DNA of 64,000 nt from Eriocheir sinensis (Eukaryota; Arthropoda; Malacostraca; Decapoda; Varunidae): NCBI RefSeq assembly GCF_024679095.1, contig NC_066517.1, positions 19,142,893 through 19,206,892 on the forward strand. Direction: 5' to 3'. Numbering within the stretch: position 1 is the first letter of the stretch; every line of letters starts with the position of its first letter. Shown here piece after piece: positions 11,123 to 22,480 of the stretch. Made by a program: the position numbers and the translations under genes. The notes below the pieces were generated by a model. The model saw only the letters and a program-made list of their open reading frames with translations, was not told the origin of the DNA and did not search any database.

Positions 11123-11467
11123 AACCCTAATGTTGTTATTCTGAAACGCATCTGCCACTCACATCAACTACTTCCAAAAGCTAAAAAAGGAAATCAGTCG
11201 GGTCCTCATAAGTGTCGTTTTTTAGGTTCGTGGTACAGAAGAATGGTCAAACTTTTTTTTTTACAGCAAAGGAGACAGTTCAAGGGCGTAAAGAAAAATA
11301 TAAAAAAAAAAGCCAGCTACTTACTGCTCCTGAATAGAGGTCAAAGGAGTGGCCAAAAAGACATATTACCGCTAAGGTCATGAAACTACCTCTATAAATG
11401 CCCACAACTACAAAAACCGTGTCAAGTATCTGTGTTTGAGCGCCAAAATGTCAAGAATATGGCCTTA
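11123..11467 (+). mobile_element. MITE of family M with a nested family D insertion
   Basis: The order of blocks (ctcacatcaactacttcc, aggttcgtggtacagaagaa, ggtcatgaaacta, atgcccacaactac, gcgccaaaatgtcaagaata) matches copies at 56319, 59466 and 59905. The ends, cctaatgttgttattctga and aagaatatggccttag, are imperfect inverted repeats. A family D element interrupts it at about 11250-11362. Confidence 0.7.
11250..11362 (-). mobile_element. Family D repeat nested in a MITE, copy 2
   Basis: A run of T, then acagcaaaggagacagttca, an A-rich middle, gccagctacttactgctcct and ggagtggccaaaaag. It splits a MITE between gtcaaac and the aaggtcat block, which are nearly adjacent in uninterrupted copies. Confidence 0.75.
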
Positions 11468-11899
11468 GACTAATTAGTGCATGAAGAGTTTGTTTATGCC
11501 TATGTGAAAGGGGTCTTAGGTAACGAAAGAAATAGGAAACGATGAAGGGAGAGGGAAGGGGAGTGGAGGGAAGGGAATGAAAGGTAAGGGAGGAAAATTA
11601 AAGGGAAAAGAGGAGAAAAAGGAGGGGAAAAAGGGAATGACAGGGAAGAAAATATATGGGATGAGAAGGGAAGAGAAGGGAATAATCTCTTCTCTCCTTT
11701 TCTCCTCTCCTCTCTTATCCTCCCATGCCTTCTCCTTCTCTTTCTTCTTTTTTCTCCCTTTCTTCCTTCTCTCCTATCCTATCCTCCTCCTCCTCCTCCT
11801 CCTCCTCTTCCTCCTCCTCCACCCTCTCTTCCCCTTTCCTCTCCTCTCCCCCTTTTCATCGTCTTCCTCGCCATCTGTCTTCACGCAGGTGACGGTTCT

Positions 11900-12201
<302 letters not shown>

Positions 12202-12849
12202 TCTTTGACCACCACTACCACAACTCTTAACCGTTGCAGCCAAACCATGACATGAATAAGTAACAAAAATAATACGGCTTAATTACATAATGCAGACACG
12301 CTGATCTTTGTCTGCACATTCTTAACATTCCTTTCCAGTCCAGTCCAGTGGGGAAGGGGACGGGAGGAGAAGAGGCAAGAAAGGGGAAGGGAAGGGAAGG
12401 ACAGGGAAGGGGTTGAAATTAAAGGTGTGAAGAGAAAAAGGAAGATGAGGAGAATAAAAGAAAAGGGAAAGAGAGAAGAGAGGGAGGATAGAGAAGAAAG
12501 GGAGAAGAAAAGAAGAGAGGGGAGTGAAAAAGGGGAAGTAAGGGAAGAAAAGAAAAGAAAAGGGAAGGAAAGGAAAGGGAAAGGAAGAAGAGAGCAAGAA
12601 AGTGAAGGAACGGAGGAAGAGGGAAGAGAAAAAATAAGACAAGAGGAAGGAAGGGAAGGGTATTGGAGATAAAGGAAGAAATTAAAGAAGAGGGGAGGAG
12701 GAGGGGAAGAGATGATAGGACATAAGGGAAAGGAAGGAATGGATTGGACGGGAAGGGCTCTGTTCAAAACATTTACAAGACAGCAGGGATTACGTATAAA
12801 GGTGTCAACGTTTCTCTTATAACCCGAATCCCCTTCCAAGCCGTCCTGA

Positions 12850-14325
12850 TCATTTTCGAAGACTCAATGTGAAAAGTGCAAGAAGTCAATTAAAAAAAAA
12901 AAGGTGTATAGAATATGTTAAATTTTATCACGTGTTTTCTGTTTTTGTGTGTTTGTAAATATTAAATGTAGGTGCCAAGGTTAAAGAGGAAAATTAAGAG
13001 GAAGAAGAGAGAAAAAGGAAGGGGGGAAAGAGAAAAAGTATAGGAGGAAAGTATGTAGTAAGAGAAGGGAGGAGGAGAGCAGAGAAGAGAAAGGATAACA
13101 CTACATACTGCTCTTACTCTTAAACTCTCCAGCAACTCCGTATATTCATACTAACTAACATACATATTGAGTCATGATAACGTGTAGATCATAACGCCTC
13201 GTGACTGGTTAGTGAAACACGCGTCATACTTCTGCTTTTATTAATCTTCCCAGGGAGTTATTTCAAGGGTCCTTCGCTAAAACTAGTCAGCGTGTGGTTC
13301 AGCAAACATGAGAAAGCAACACCATGAAGAAATGATAGGTGGGATTAATTATTTTCTAGTGTACAGGTAAATACTAATCACTACCTTGCCAGTTACGACA
13401 GGTGGTGATGAGATTTGATAAGAATAGTAATGCACGATGAGAAGGTTTTTACTCATTCCGGGAGAAGTTTACAAGTGTTGGGTCACTGTAAAAATGATGT
13501 GTGATTAATTATTTTCAAGTGTGCAGTTAAATACTAATCACTACCTTGCCAATTACGACAGATGGTGATGAAATTTGATAAGAATAGTAATGCAGAATGA
13601 GAAGGTTTTTAGTCTTTTTTTACTCATTCCGGGAGAAGTTTAAAAGTGTTGGGTCACTGTAAACACAATTGCCTGATAAACATTAGTAATCAATTAATCG
13701 TTTACGTCACCACTGAACACTACCTTGCCACCGATGACAGCTGGCGATGATACTAAAAAAGACAATTTACACTAGAAGGTGCTGCTGAATTTGGGAACAG
13801 TAAAAGGAAGTTTGTCACGCTAAACGCTTTTGATTTGTTATAGTTCAGTAACAAATTCATTTTTTTTCTCAGTATTCACGTAAATGTGTCATCGTTCAAA
13901 ATTTACAAGAACAGTAATGTACAATGAGGTTTTATTGTGCGTGTTATTCTTTTACTTTTCCTTGGTCATTCTCAGCACAATTACACTCGAATTGTATGGC
14001 TCAGTGAGTACAGTGTAGTGCATCGCCAGAATGGCCAGAGTGACTGCTTTGCGAGACTCAAGTTGAGGCCTGATGTTTATATAGTCCAGCTATACAGACA
14101 CTCAGAGGGCTTCCTATATTCTGTTCACGTTAACTTGGCAAACAAACCCCTCCCGCTTCCTTGGCGAGCGTATATCGTTGGCCACTCAGCAAGCAAAGCA
14201 CGCCCCCTACCCGCTCGAGCCGCATGTGATTGGTGGGGGATTGGAACAAGCATCATGTTTCTGTTTCCATTGATCTCGTCAAACTGTTCATTCAGTGGCT
14301 CATCGTCAAAACTAGTCACCGCACA
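12850..14325. other. Intergenic DNA with internal direct repeats, no gene recognised
   Basis: Two related blocks of about 160 bp start near 13343 and 13501 (gattaattattttctagtg / gattaattattttcaagtg, then actaccttgccaRttacgac). The 130-codon frame at 13937-14329 is not intact in unit 2, where an 11-bp length difference at about 24305 changes the frame, so I do not call it a gene. Confidence 0.6.
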
Positions 14326-14458
14326 CTAAGTTGGTCCAGAAACCCCGCCCCCTCCCTCACCCTCCCTCCATAGTAATATTGACTTCTAACTCCAAGCTCC
14401 TTTCATTCAGTCAGACTCCCAAAGCTTTGGAAGAGGGCGGGGGTTTTGGACCAACTAT
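14326..14458. mobile_element. Small MITE with GC-rich inverted ends, unit 1
   Basis: The left end, agttggtccagaaaccccgc, and the reverse complement of the right end, agttggtccaaaacccccgc, form terminal inverted repeats of about 25 bp around 80 bp of unique interior. Flanking TA dinucleotides would fit a TA target site. The unit 2 copy is at 24597-24729. Confidence 0.65.
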
Positions 14459-14599
14459 AGTCAGAGTGTGGTTTTGCAAACTTGAAAAAGCAGTACCGTA
14501 ACAATAGTATGATCAATAATTTCAGTAAATAGATAGATAATAAACGCTACTTAGCTGATGTGGGCGGAGCTTATTCTCGGTGTTAACGCGAACAGAGGA

Positions 14600-14735
14600 A
14601 GCAGGTGAAGGTTACTCATCAGGTCGTCTCTGTACAAGACAACCCAGAGTGGAGGAGTCAAAGGGGACGCTCACAAAGCTAATGGGGAGGAGAAAGTCCA
14701 TCGATCCTGCCGAGACTTGATCACAGAGGGCGCGT
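14600..14735 (+). mobile_element. LINE C-terminal fragment, unit 1
   Basis: The frame HQVVSVQDNPEWRSQRGRSQ resembles the HRVVSVRDNPEWRKPRERPR segment of the RT remnant at 7663-8510. It is a short truncated remnant followed by (ATG)n at about 14749-14769. Confidence 0.65.
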
Positions 14736-14769
14736 AATTGTGCAAATTATGATGATGATGATGATGATG

Positions 14770-15513
14770 ACTTAACAATCACGATGAGTCTAGAAAAGGT
14801 TGGTCACCCGTGTCATTCATGCATCGTTGTGGGCTAGTATCTACATGGCGTGGTGGGAAATCACAGCTTTTAGTTCCTGTGATGACTAATTATTATCTGT
14901 TGAGAGTTGTTATGGCGGCTAATTACAATATGTGCAGCTAGCTTGGAGGTTAAATTGTTAAGTACAGTTTTTATAGGTTATTGGTTAAATGGTTAAGTAT
15001 AGTTTTTATACATATTTACTGGTAATTATATAATTGGAATAAGCTTCTTCCTCATTCAGTTTTATCGGATGTTCCTTGCTTCCATCCGTCCTGAGATATG
15101 TGAGTGGTGGTCGTTTGATGCATTATTGATGACTGGTGACTACTGCAAGGCGACAAAGGGAGGGTCAGAGTTGTCCCTATTTTGACGCATACACAGCACA
15201 AGAGTCAAGATTTTCCTTATATTTACCACTTATTTCTTTCAATCCTGGTCATCAGCGCCTCTTCCTTCCTTTTCTCTTCTTCCCTGCGTTTCCTCTTCTT
15301 CCTCTCTCTTCATGCTCCCCTTCGTGTGTCTCTCTTGGATTCCTCAGAGCAATAAAAGTCCGTTTTTTGATGAATATTCTAATAAAGTACCCAATTGACT
15401 CTCCCATATCCAGGAGGAAACGTGATTTTCAGCTTTTTATCATACTTGGGTACAATGTGCGAGTGAATTTTGTCCTTTTATGAGACCTTGACCAGGGCAG
15501 CTTATTAGGTCGT
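14770..15513. other. 3' flank of the first charged gene, no other gene seen
   Basis: Mixed to AT-rich sequence downstream of the minus-strand gene. I found no clear AATAAA on the minus strand close to the stop codon, so the transcript end is unknown. Confidence 0.4.
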
Positions 15514-16812
15514 TCAGTCGTCGTCGTCATCGCTGAGGAGCAAATCAATGACCTTATCGAAGTCGTCTTTGCGTCCGTTCTTTATCCATCCCAGAAAGTT
15601 GTCGCGTTTTTCGTTCTTGCGGGCCTGAGGGTCTCGCAAGTCTTTCTTGAGGTTCTCTTTCTTTTTCTTCAGTTTCTTCTTCGTCTCCTCCGCTTTATTC
15701 CTCAGCTCCTCCCTCTCCCTCTCCTCCTCCTCCTCCCTTTGTCTCTCCAGTTCCTCTTCCCTTTCTCGTTTCTCTCTCAATTCTTGTTCTCTCTGTTCCT
15801 TGGTCATTTTCTTCTTCTGTTTCTTTTCCTGTCTCTCTGTCTGTCTTTTTTCTTTCTTAGCGCGTTCTGCTGCCTCCTTTTCCTTTCTCAGTCTCTCCTG
15901 CTCCTCCGCCTCTTTTCGCTTTTTCTCCTCCTCCTTTCGCTTTTTCTCCTCCTCCTCCCTGCGTCTCTTTTCCTCTCTCTCCTTCCGTTCTTGTTCTTCT
16001 CTGTCTCTTTTCTCTTTCGCTTCACGTTCTAATTTTTCTCTCTCCTCTCTCGCCTCCTTTGCCTTTTTCTCCTCCTCTTGTTGTTTCCTTAATTCTTCGC
16101 GTTCTTTTCTTTTCTTCTCTTTTCGTTCCTTCTTCTCCCTTGCTATCCTGTCTCTCTCTTCCTTTTCCTTTCTCTCCCTTTCCTCTTTCTCCTTCCTTGC
16201 TTTCTCTTCCTCAATCCGTTGCAGTCTCTCCCTCTCCTCCCTGTCTCTCTTCTCCTTTGCTTCCTTCTCTTGCCTTAATCTCTCTTCCTCCGCTTCCTTC
16301 CTCCTTCTCTCCTCCTCTTCCTTCCTTTTCTTCTCCTCTTCTTTTCTCCTTCTCTCCTCCTCTTCCTTCCTTTTCTTCTCCTCTTCTTTTCTCCTCCTCT
16401 CCTCCTCTTCCTTCCTTTTCTTCTCCTCTTCTCTTCTCCTCCTCTCCTCCTCTTCCTTCCTCCTTTTCTCTTCCTCTTCCTTCTTCCTCCTTTTCTCTTC
16501 CTCTTCCTTCCTCCTCCTATCCTCTTCCTCTTTCCGCCTCCTCTCCTCTTCTTTCCTCCGTCTTTCCTCCTCCTCCTTTCTTCTCCTCTCCTCTTCCTCT
16601 TTTCTCCTCCTCTCCTCCTCTTCTCTCCGTCTCCTTTCCTCCTCTTCCTTCCGTCGCTTCTCCTCCTCCTCCTTTCTCCTTCGCTCCTCTTCTTCCTCCT
16701 GGCGTTTCTTCTCAGCGGCCTCCTTCGCAAGCTTCTTTTCGTCCGGTATAACCCCTTGTCGCCTTAGTCTGATGTATTCGGCAGCCGTGAGTCGCTTCTG
16801 AGGGACCGACAT
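15514..16812 (-). CDS. ER/K single-alpha-helix family protein, paralogue A (432 aa)
   Basis: One coding exon. Residues 1-30 hold the family N-terminal motif (MSVPQKRLTAAEYIRLRRQG). Residues of about 31-390 alternate blocks of E with blocks of K/R in an E4(R/K)4 pattern with few hydrophobic residues. This favours i to i+4 salt bridges and a single alpha-helix over a heptad coiled coil. The end has a conserved RDP block, NFLGWIKNGRKDDFDK, VIDLLL and SDDDDD. The start is chosen because it precedes the conserved motif and a splice-acceptor-like tttaccc-ag lies 31 nt upstream, implying a 5' UTR intron. The antisense S/F/L-rich frame is a shadow. The function is unknown to me; such helices act as rigid spacers in some myosins. 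Trichohyalin-like or caldesmon-like database labels would reflect composition only. Its near-identical copy is at 25782-27083. Confidence 0.85.
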   Translation of the reverse strand: MSVPQKRLTAAEYIRLRRQGVIPDEKKLAKEAAEKKRQEEEEERRRKEEEEKRRKEEEERRRREEEERRRKEEEERRRKEEEERRRKEEERRRKEEEDRRRKEEEEKRRKKEEEEKRRKEEEERRRREEEKKRKEEEERRRKEEEKKRKEEEERRRKEEEKKRKEEEERRRKEAEEERLRQEKEAKEKRDREERERLQRIEEEKARKEKEERERKEKEERDRIAREKKERKEKKRKEREELRKQQEEEKKAKEAREEREKLEREAKEKRDREEQERKEREEKRRREEEEKKRKEEEKKRKEAEEQERLRKEKEAAERAKKEKRQTERQEKKQKKKMTKEQREQELREKREREEELERQREEEEEREREELRNKAEETKKKLKKKKENLKKDLRDPQARKNEKRDNFLGWIKNGRKDDFDKVIDLLLSDDDDD

Positions 16813-16843
16813 GGCTGGAGGTTGTCGGCACCGGATTCAGCGT
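16813..16843 (-). promoter_or_regulatory. Splice acceptor and 5' UTR segment of paralogue A
   Basis: On the minus strand a CT-rich tract and tttacccag precede ACGCTGAATCC, which leads to the ATG in the context cagccATG. The CT tract of the (GA)n microsatellite at about 16855-16880 supplies the polypyrimidine stretch. The upstream non-coding exon was not located. Confidence 0.55.
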
Positions 16844-16924
16844 CTGGGTAAAAGAGAGAGAGAGAGTGAGAGAGAGAGAGATGTTAAGTTAAGGATTGAT
16901 TATAATTATTGGGAGTCGTAGTTT

Positions 16925-17480
16925 TGATATGTGGTTTAGGGACGTTAGAGTTTCAGTTTATCTTTGTTTAGGAGTTTTTTTTTATGAAAGAGGAAGGAAG
17001 AGTAAGAGATAGGACAGGAAAAGGAAAGGCAAAGAATAGGAGAGAAAAGAAAAAAATGAGGAGTTGTGCTTTAGGGAAGTTATAGGGATTAAATATTGCT
17101 TTGTTTTTGTTTTTGATGAAAGAGGATTGACGAGATAAATTCATGGACAGCGATATTAGGTGGGGTTAGATACACGGGAGCTTAGGGTCAAAGGAGCTGC
17201 TATGTTCTTAAGAGTAAAGGACAACAGAGGAAGAGGAGGAAGAGAATAGGAGGGAAAAAGGAAGAGAGAGGAAGACTTGTGGTTTTCAAAGATTTGTGAT
17301 TTAGGTTCAATATTGCTTTCTTCTGGTGTTTTTCTTATGAAGGAGGAAGGAAGAGTAAGGGATAAAAAAGGAAAAGGGGAAGAAAATACGAGAGATAACG
17401 GAAGAAAGAAAATGAGTTGTAGCTTTGATGATTTGTGGTTTAGGGAAGTTAAAAGAGTTTGATATTGCTTCCTTTTTTTT
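16925..17480. repeat. 5' array of paralogue A, units of about 137 bp
   Basis: Anchors resembling tgtggtttaggg(aa)gtt recur at about 16930, 17065, 17295 and 17434. Each is followed by TTTG/TTGC-rich text and most by gaaggaagagtaag(g/a)gata. Spacing is 135, 230 and 139 bp. The array lies directly upstream of the minus-strand gene. Confidence 0.7.
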
Positions 17481-17870
17481 AATAGGATCGTAGGAAGGAA
17501 GGAAGAGGAAGCGAGAAGAAGAAAGGAAGAGGAGAGGAAAATAAAGAAAGAGAAGGAGAAAAGGAGGTATAGAAAACGGAGGAGAGATTAAGGCGAGAGA
17601 CTGAAGCAAAGGAAAAGAGAGACTGAGAGGAAAAGAGAGACTGAAAGGAAAAGAGAGACTGAACGGAAAAGAAGAGACTGAAACAAAGAAGAAGAGAAAG
17701 CAAGTTAGAGATATGACACTATTTTTTTCTGTCTTGTAATCGAAGTTAAAAATAGAAGCGTGTGAGTGAAATTTTCGGGGTTCAGTACAAAGAGAAAGAG
17801 ACCGAGAACAAAGTAGAAAGAATGAGAGAGAAAAACAAACAATTAAAGATCATTCAATTTAAAGAAAGCG
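17480..17870. repeat. Purine-rich DNA with short direct repeats
   Basis: Repeats of gaaaagagagactgaa with a period of about 20 bp at 17610-17690, embedded in GA-rich sequence. No gene. Confidence 0.7.
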
Positions 17871-18039
17871 TTGGTGTAAGACAAACTTGCAGTAAAAAAA
17901 TAATAATAGGAAGATAAAAACTGAGGTGACACACTTGCTTGCATATTTGTTTTTTGTTACCCGTATTGCTTTTTTTGTTTGTTTGTTTTTTTGTTTTGTG
18001 ATGTGCAACCGTAACCATGGAAGAGGATGCCGCACCGTG

Positions 18040-18609
18040 CCAGCCACCATCACCATCACCACCATCATCACCATCAGTACCGTCATCACCATTATCATCA
18101 CTTATCAACACCACCATTATCTTCACCACCACCACCACCACCTCCGTTATAATCATCATCATCATCATCACCATTACCATCACCATCAACACCACCACCA
18201 TCATCATCACCATCAGTACCGTCATCACCCTTGTCATCACTTAACACCACCATTATCTTCACCACCACCTCCATTATAATCATCATCTTCATTACTATCA
18301 CCATCAACACCACCACCATCATCATCACCACCATCATCACCTCCATCATCATCATCATAGTCCCATAGAGTTCAACAGAGTGTGACAGACATTTTTCGAT
18401 CACCTTCCCTATTATTGCATCTTTCGTGTCAGGCGTTACTATCACTATCATCATCATCATCATCATCAAAAAACCACACTTCATCACAATCACAGTCCCT
18501 CACTTCCACTCACTATCATTACCATCACCACCACCGTCATTTTCAACCCACAAGATTATTACAGTATCACAATCGTTATATTCCCACAATGTTTATAACC
18601 ATCATCATT

Positions 18610-18668
<59 letters not shown>
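18040..18668 (+). repeat. (CAT/CAC)n low-complexity block and (CA)n, unit 1
   Basis: CAT/CAC trinucleotides dominate 18040-18600 and a (CA)n tract fills 18613-18668. Open frames rich in H, S, T, I, M, V and D across it are artefacts. Confidence 0.9.
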
Positions 18669-18670
<2 letters not shown>

Positions 18671-18689
18671 CTATTGGTTGTCATGATAG

Positions 18690-21350
18690 TTGTTTGAATC
18701 CACCTCACCTGCTTGCCTACCTGAGTGAGAGCCTCCAGTCACGCGTCTCCTTTAAGCACCTCTCTGTCACGCCTCACCTGTCACACCTCCTCTGCCTCTA
18801 CCTTTCTTTATTATCTGTCACGTCTCTACTACCTTCACCTTTCTTTGCTTGGGAGATAGTTCACCTGCCCTGCCTATCTACCTTTTGTTTATGATCTAGA
18901 GTAATATCACACCTCTTCCATCTTTTCCTTTCTTTACGTGGGAGATAAGTAACCTGCCCTGCCTATCTACTCACCTTTTTATTATTTTGTAGGGGAGAGA
19001 GATCAAGAGTAATGCCACAGCTCTACTATCTTTTCTTTCTTTTTCCTCCATCTTTCTTCTTTAGGATGTAATTAACCTTGCTTGGCTATATCTGTTTTTG
19101 TTTTGTAGAGGAGAGAAATCAAGAGTAGTGTCAGACCCTACCACCTCTTCATCCTTTTCTTTTCTTTCTTCTTAGTATATAATTAACGTGTCCTGTCTAT
19201 CTACCTTTTGTTTGTAGAGGAGAGGGATCAAGAGGAGTACCACAGCTCCACCACCTCTTCTGCCTGTTCTTTTTTTTCTTCTCAGTATATAATTAACGTG
19301 TCCTGTCTATCTAAGGAAAAGCATCAATTCAAGAGTAATATCACAGCTCTACCACCTCTTCTCTCTTTAATTAGGAGATAATTAACTAGTCCCCCTACCT
19401 ACTTAGCGCTTTTTGGTGTTGTTTGTTTACGGTAAAGGAGAGAGATCAAAGTTAATATCATCCTTTTAGTATAAAGAAAAACGGAAGATATTGTTTTGTC
19501 TTCTACTTTAAATGATTAATGAAGCAGACGTTGCACTTAGGGGTATAAATAGCCTGTCCCTCTGCCTACTTCCCAACCTTTTGTTTACGAGAGAGAGAGA
19601 GAGAGAGAGAGAGAGTAAAGGCAACACGCTTCTCCGGTAAAGAAAAACGGAAGATTCCATTCATTCTTTTTGCGTCTTCTTCCTGTATTATTAATGGGCC
19701 GGACGTTGCCCCTGTCCACCTGCCTCGTTAGTGCGTGCGGCTCCCTTTTCCTCCCTTGTTTTATCGGGATGATCAAATACCTATCAAACCTACGCTGCCC
19801 TTTCCCTTCTTTTATATAAGGTAATTAGTCTGACTTTCATACCTGCACCTATGTTTAGTTAGCTTATTTCTGTGACCACACCTTTTTTTTTTCTTTTTCG
19901 GAGGTTAATTCAGTTTTCACACCTGCTCCGTCACTTCTTTTCTTCTACGTGAGACATTCAATTTGATCCTTCGTTTTCTTATAGCTTTGTTAAGTCGGTT
20001 TATTTCTGTGACCATACTTTTTTGGGGGGAGGCTCTTTCAATTTTCACACCTGCTCCGTCACTTCTTTTCTTCTACGTGAGATATTCAATTTGATCCTTC
20101 GTTTTCTTATAGCTTTGTTAAGTCAGTTTATTTCTGTGACCATACTTTTTTGGAGGGAGGCTCTTTCAATTTTCACACCTGCTCCGTCACTTCTTTTCTT
20201 CTACGTGAGATATTCAGTTTGATCCCTCGTTTTCTTATAGCTCTTTTCAATCAGTTTATTTCTGTGACCATACTTTTTTGGAGGGAGGCTCTTTCAATTT
20301 TCACACCTGCTCCGTCACTTCTTTTCTTCTACGTGAGATATTAAATTTGATCCTTCGTTTTCATACAGGTTTGTTAAGTCAGTTTATTTCTGTGACCATA
20401 CTTTTTTTAATTTTTCGGAGGCTATTTCAATTTTCACACCTGCACTGCCTCCTCTCTTTTTTTATATACTTCAAAGGATGCGGCTCAAGGGAAACAAAAG
20501 AAGTACAAAAAAGTCCTCTACTCGCCGCTCTTTAATCTAAGGTCCTTAAGTTGACCTTCATCCTACCTGTTAATGTCTTTAGTTACATTTTTCCTCTAAT
20601 TATACTTGCTTTTTTTCTTTTTTGGAGCCTAATTCAGTTTTCACACCTGTACTGCCTCTTCTTCTCTTTTATCTAAGGTAATTAAGTTGACCTTCATTCT
20701 CTTTGTTCACCTCTTTAGTTAGCCTTTTCCTCTAATTTTACTTGTTTTTTTTCTTTTTTCGGAGCCTAATTCAGTTTTCACACCTGTCTGCTTCTCTTTT
20801 ATCTAAGGTAATTAAGTTGACCTTCATCCTACCTGTTCACGTCTTTGGTTAGCTTTTTCTCTAATTATACTTCCTTTTCATTTCTTTTTTTCGGAGCGTA
20901 AGTTAGTTTTCTCTCCTGCACTGCCTTTTCTCTTTTATCTAAGGTAATTAAGCTGATCTTCCTACCTGTACCTGTTTTTAATTACGTAGCAAATTCCTGT
21001 GATTTTTTTTTTTCATATCCAAAGGCTAATTTAATTTTAAATTTGAACTCCCTCTTGCCTTTTTTCCTTCAGGATAATTATTGCGACCTTCATTGTACCT
21101 GTACCTTTGTTTTGTTAGTTTATTCCTGACTATAATTTTTGACGTGGGAGGTTAATTTGCTCGTTATGCCCACTGACTCGTTTTCTTTAATAGATGATCA
21201 TTAATTAATTTGATATCCCTCCCTCCCTCCCGTGTTCACCTGTTTTGTTCCTGTTGCTATTGCCTTTTCCCTCTTTTACTTTTATAATATAGGATCTTTA
21301 TTTAACCTGACCTTCCTCCTGCCTACCTGTGCTCACCTGCTTTGTGCCTA
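18690..21350. repeat. Degenerate tandem arrays, units of about 110-130 bp, unit 1
   Basis: Recurrent phrases include tatataattaacgtgtcctg, gaggagagggatcaagaggag, ccacctcttct, and later cggagcctaattcagttttc and taaggtaattaagttgacct. A clear 128-bp repeat (ttttcacacctgctccgtca) occupies about 20010-20400 in four units. No conserved coding frame. A family D element interrupts it near 20457. Confidence 0.8.
20457..20536 (-). mobile_element. Family D repeat, copy 3
   Basis: A T-run, then caaaggatgcggctcaaggg, an A-rich middle and ctactcgccgctc. Divergent from other copies, and duplicated with unit 2 at 30742-30820. Confidence 0.6.
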
Positions 21351-21653
21351 AATCTATACTATTTTTTCCTGTACTTGCCGTATAGATTCGTGGAAGTGGT
21401 TTTTGGAACGGTTTTTTGGAAGGGTGATTTCAGGGGGTCGACTGTTCCGGAAGTTTTTTTTTTAGTTTTTTTATCTACTTGGAATGATTAATGAACCAGA
21501 CGCTGCACTTAGGGGTATAATTAGCCTGTCCCTCTGCCTACTTTCCAACCTTTTTGTTTACGACAGAGAGAGAGAGTAAAGGCAACACGCTTCTCCTGTA
21601 AAGAAAAACGGAAGATTCCATTCATTCTTTTTGCGTCTCCTACCTGTATGATT

Positions 21654-21734
21654 AATGGGTAGGCGGTGGATGAGTGGTTAGCGTGCTGGGCTCACATTCA
21701 CCACGCCATGGACAATGTCGGTTCGAATCCCCAC
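21654..21734 (+). mobile_element. Truncated tRNA-type SINE head at the duplication junction
   Basis: Contains the A-box-like tggatgagtggttagcg and B-box-like ggttcgaatcc. It breaks off after ccccac, where unit 2 begins. The same SINE is complete at the end of unit 2 (31973-32312). Confidence 0.85.
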
Positions 21735-22179
21735 GCCTTAGACTAATTAGTGCATGAAGAGTTTGTTTATGCCTATGTGAAAGGGGTCTTAGGTAACGAA
21801 AGAAATAGGAAACGATGAAGGGAGAGGGAAGGGGAGTGGAGGGAAGGGAATGAAAGGTAAGGGAGGAAAATTAAAGGGAAAAGAGGAGAAAAAGGAGGGG
21901 AAAAAGGGAATGACAGGGAAGAAAATATATGGGATGAGAAGGGAAGAGAAGGGAATAATCTCTTCTCTCCTTTTCTCCTCTCCTCTCTTATCCTCCCATG
22001 CCTTCTCCTTCTCTTTCTTCTTTTTTCTCCCTTTCTTCCTTCTCTCCTATCCTATCCTCCTCCTCCTCCTCCTCCTCCTCTTCCTCCTCCTCCACCCTCT
22101 CTTCCCCTCTCCTCTCCTCTCCCCCTTTTCATCGTCTTCCTCGCCATCTGTCTTCACGCAGGTGACGGTTCTACATATA

Positions 22180-22395
22180 ACATTCCTCCTCCTCCTCCTC
22201 CTCCTCCTCCTCCTCCTCCTCCTCCTCCTCCTCCTCCTCCCCCTCCTCCTCCTCCTCCTCCTCCTCCTCCTCCTCCTCCCCCTTCAAGAATGTGAACAGC
22301 TGGTATGAAGAAACAACAACTACTACCAATCCGACTGCTACAACAACAACAACAATAACAACAGCAACAAGAACTTCTACTACTACTACTACTAC

Positions 22396-22477
<82 letters not shown>

Positions 22478-22480
22478 TCT
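22180..22480 (+). repeat. Compound (TCC)n, (ACT)n, (AAT)n microsatellites, unit 2
   Basis: Counterpart of 11900-12200 with different tract lengths. No coding content. Confidence 0.9.

Noticed and set aside
13937..14329. 130-codon frame with a hydrophobic start
   Set aside because: An 11-bp length difference in the unit 2 copy breaks the frame, and the downstream part overlaps a MITE border.
15647..16801. 384-codon S/F/L-rich plus-strand frame opposite paralogue A (and 25918-27072 opposite B)
   Set aside because: It is the antisense of an E/K/R-rich gene: GAG/AAG/AGG codons read backwards give CTC/CTT/CCT. No motifs, and the sense frame has the conserved family ends.
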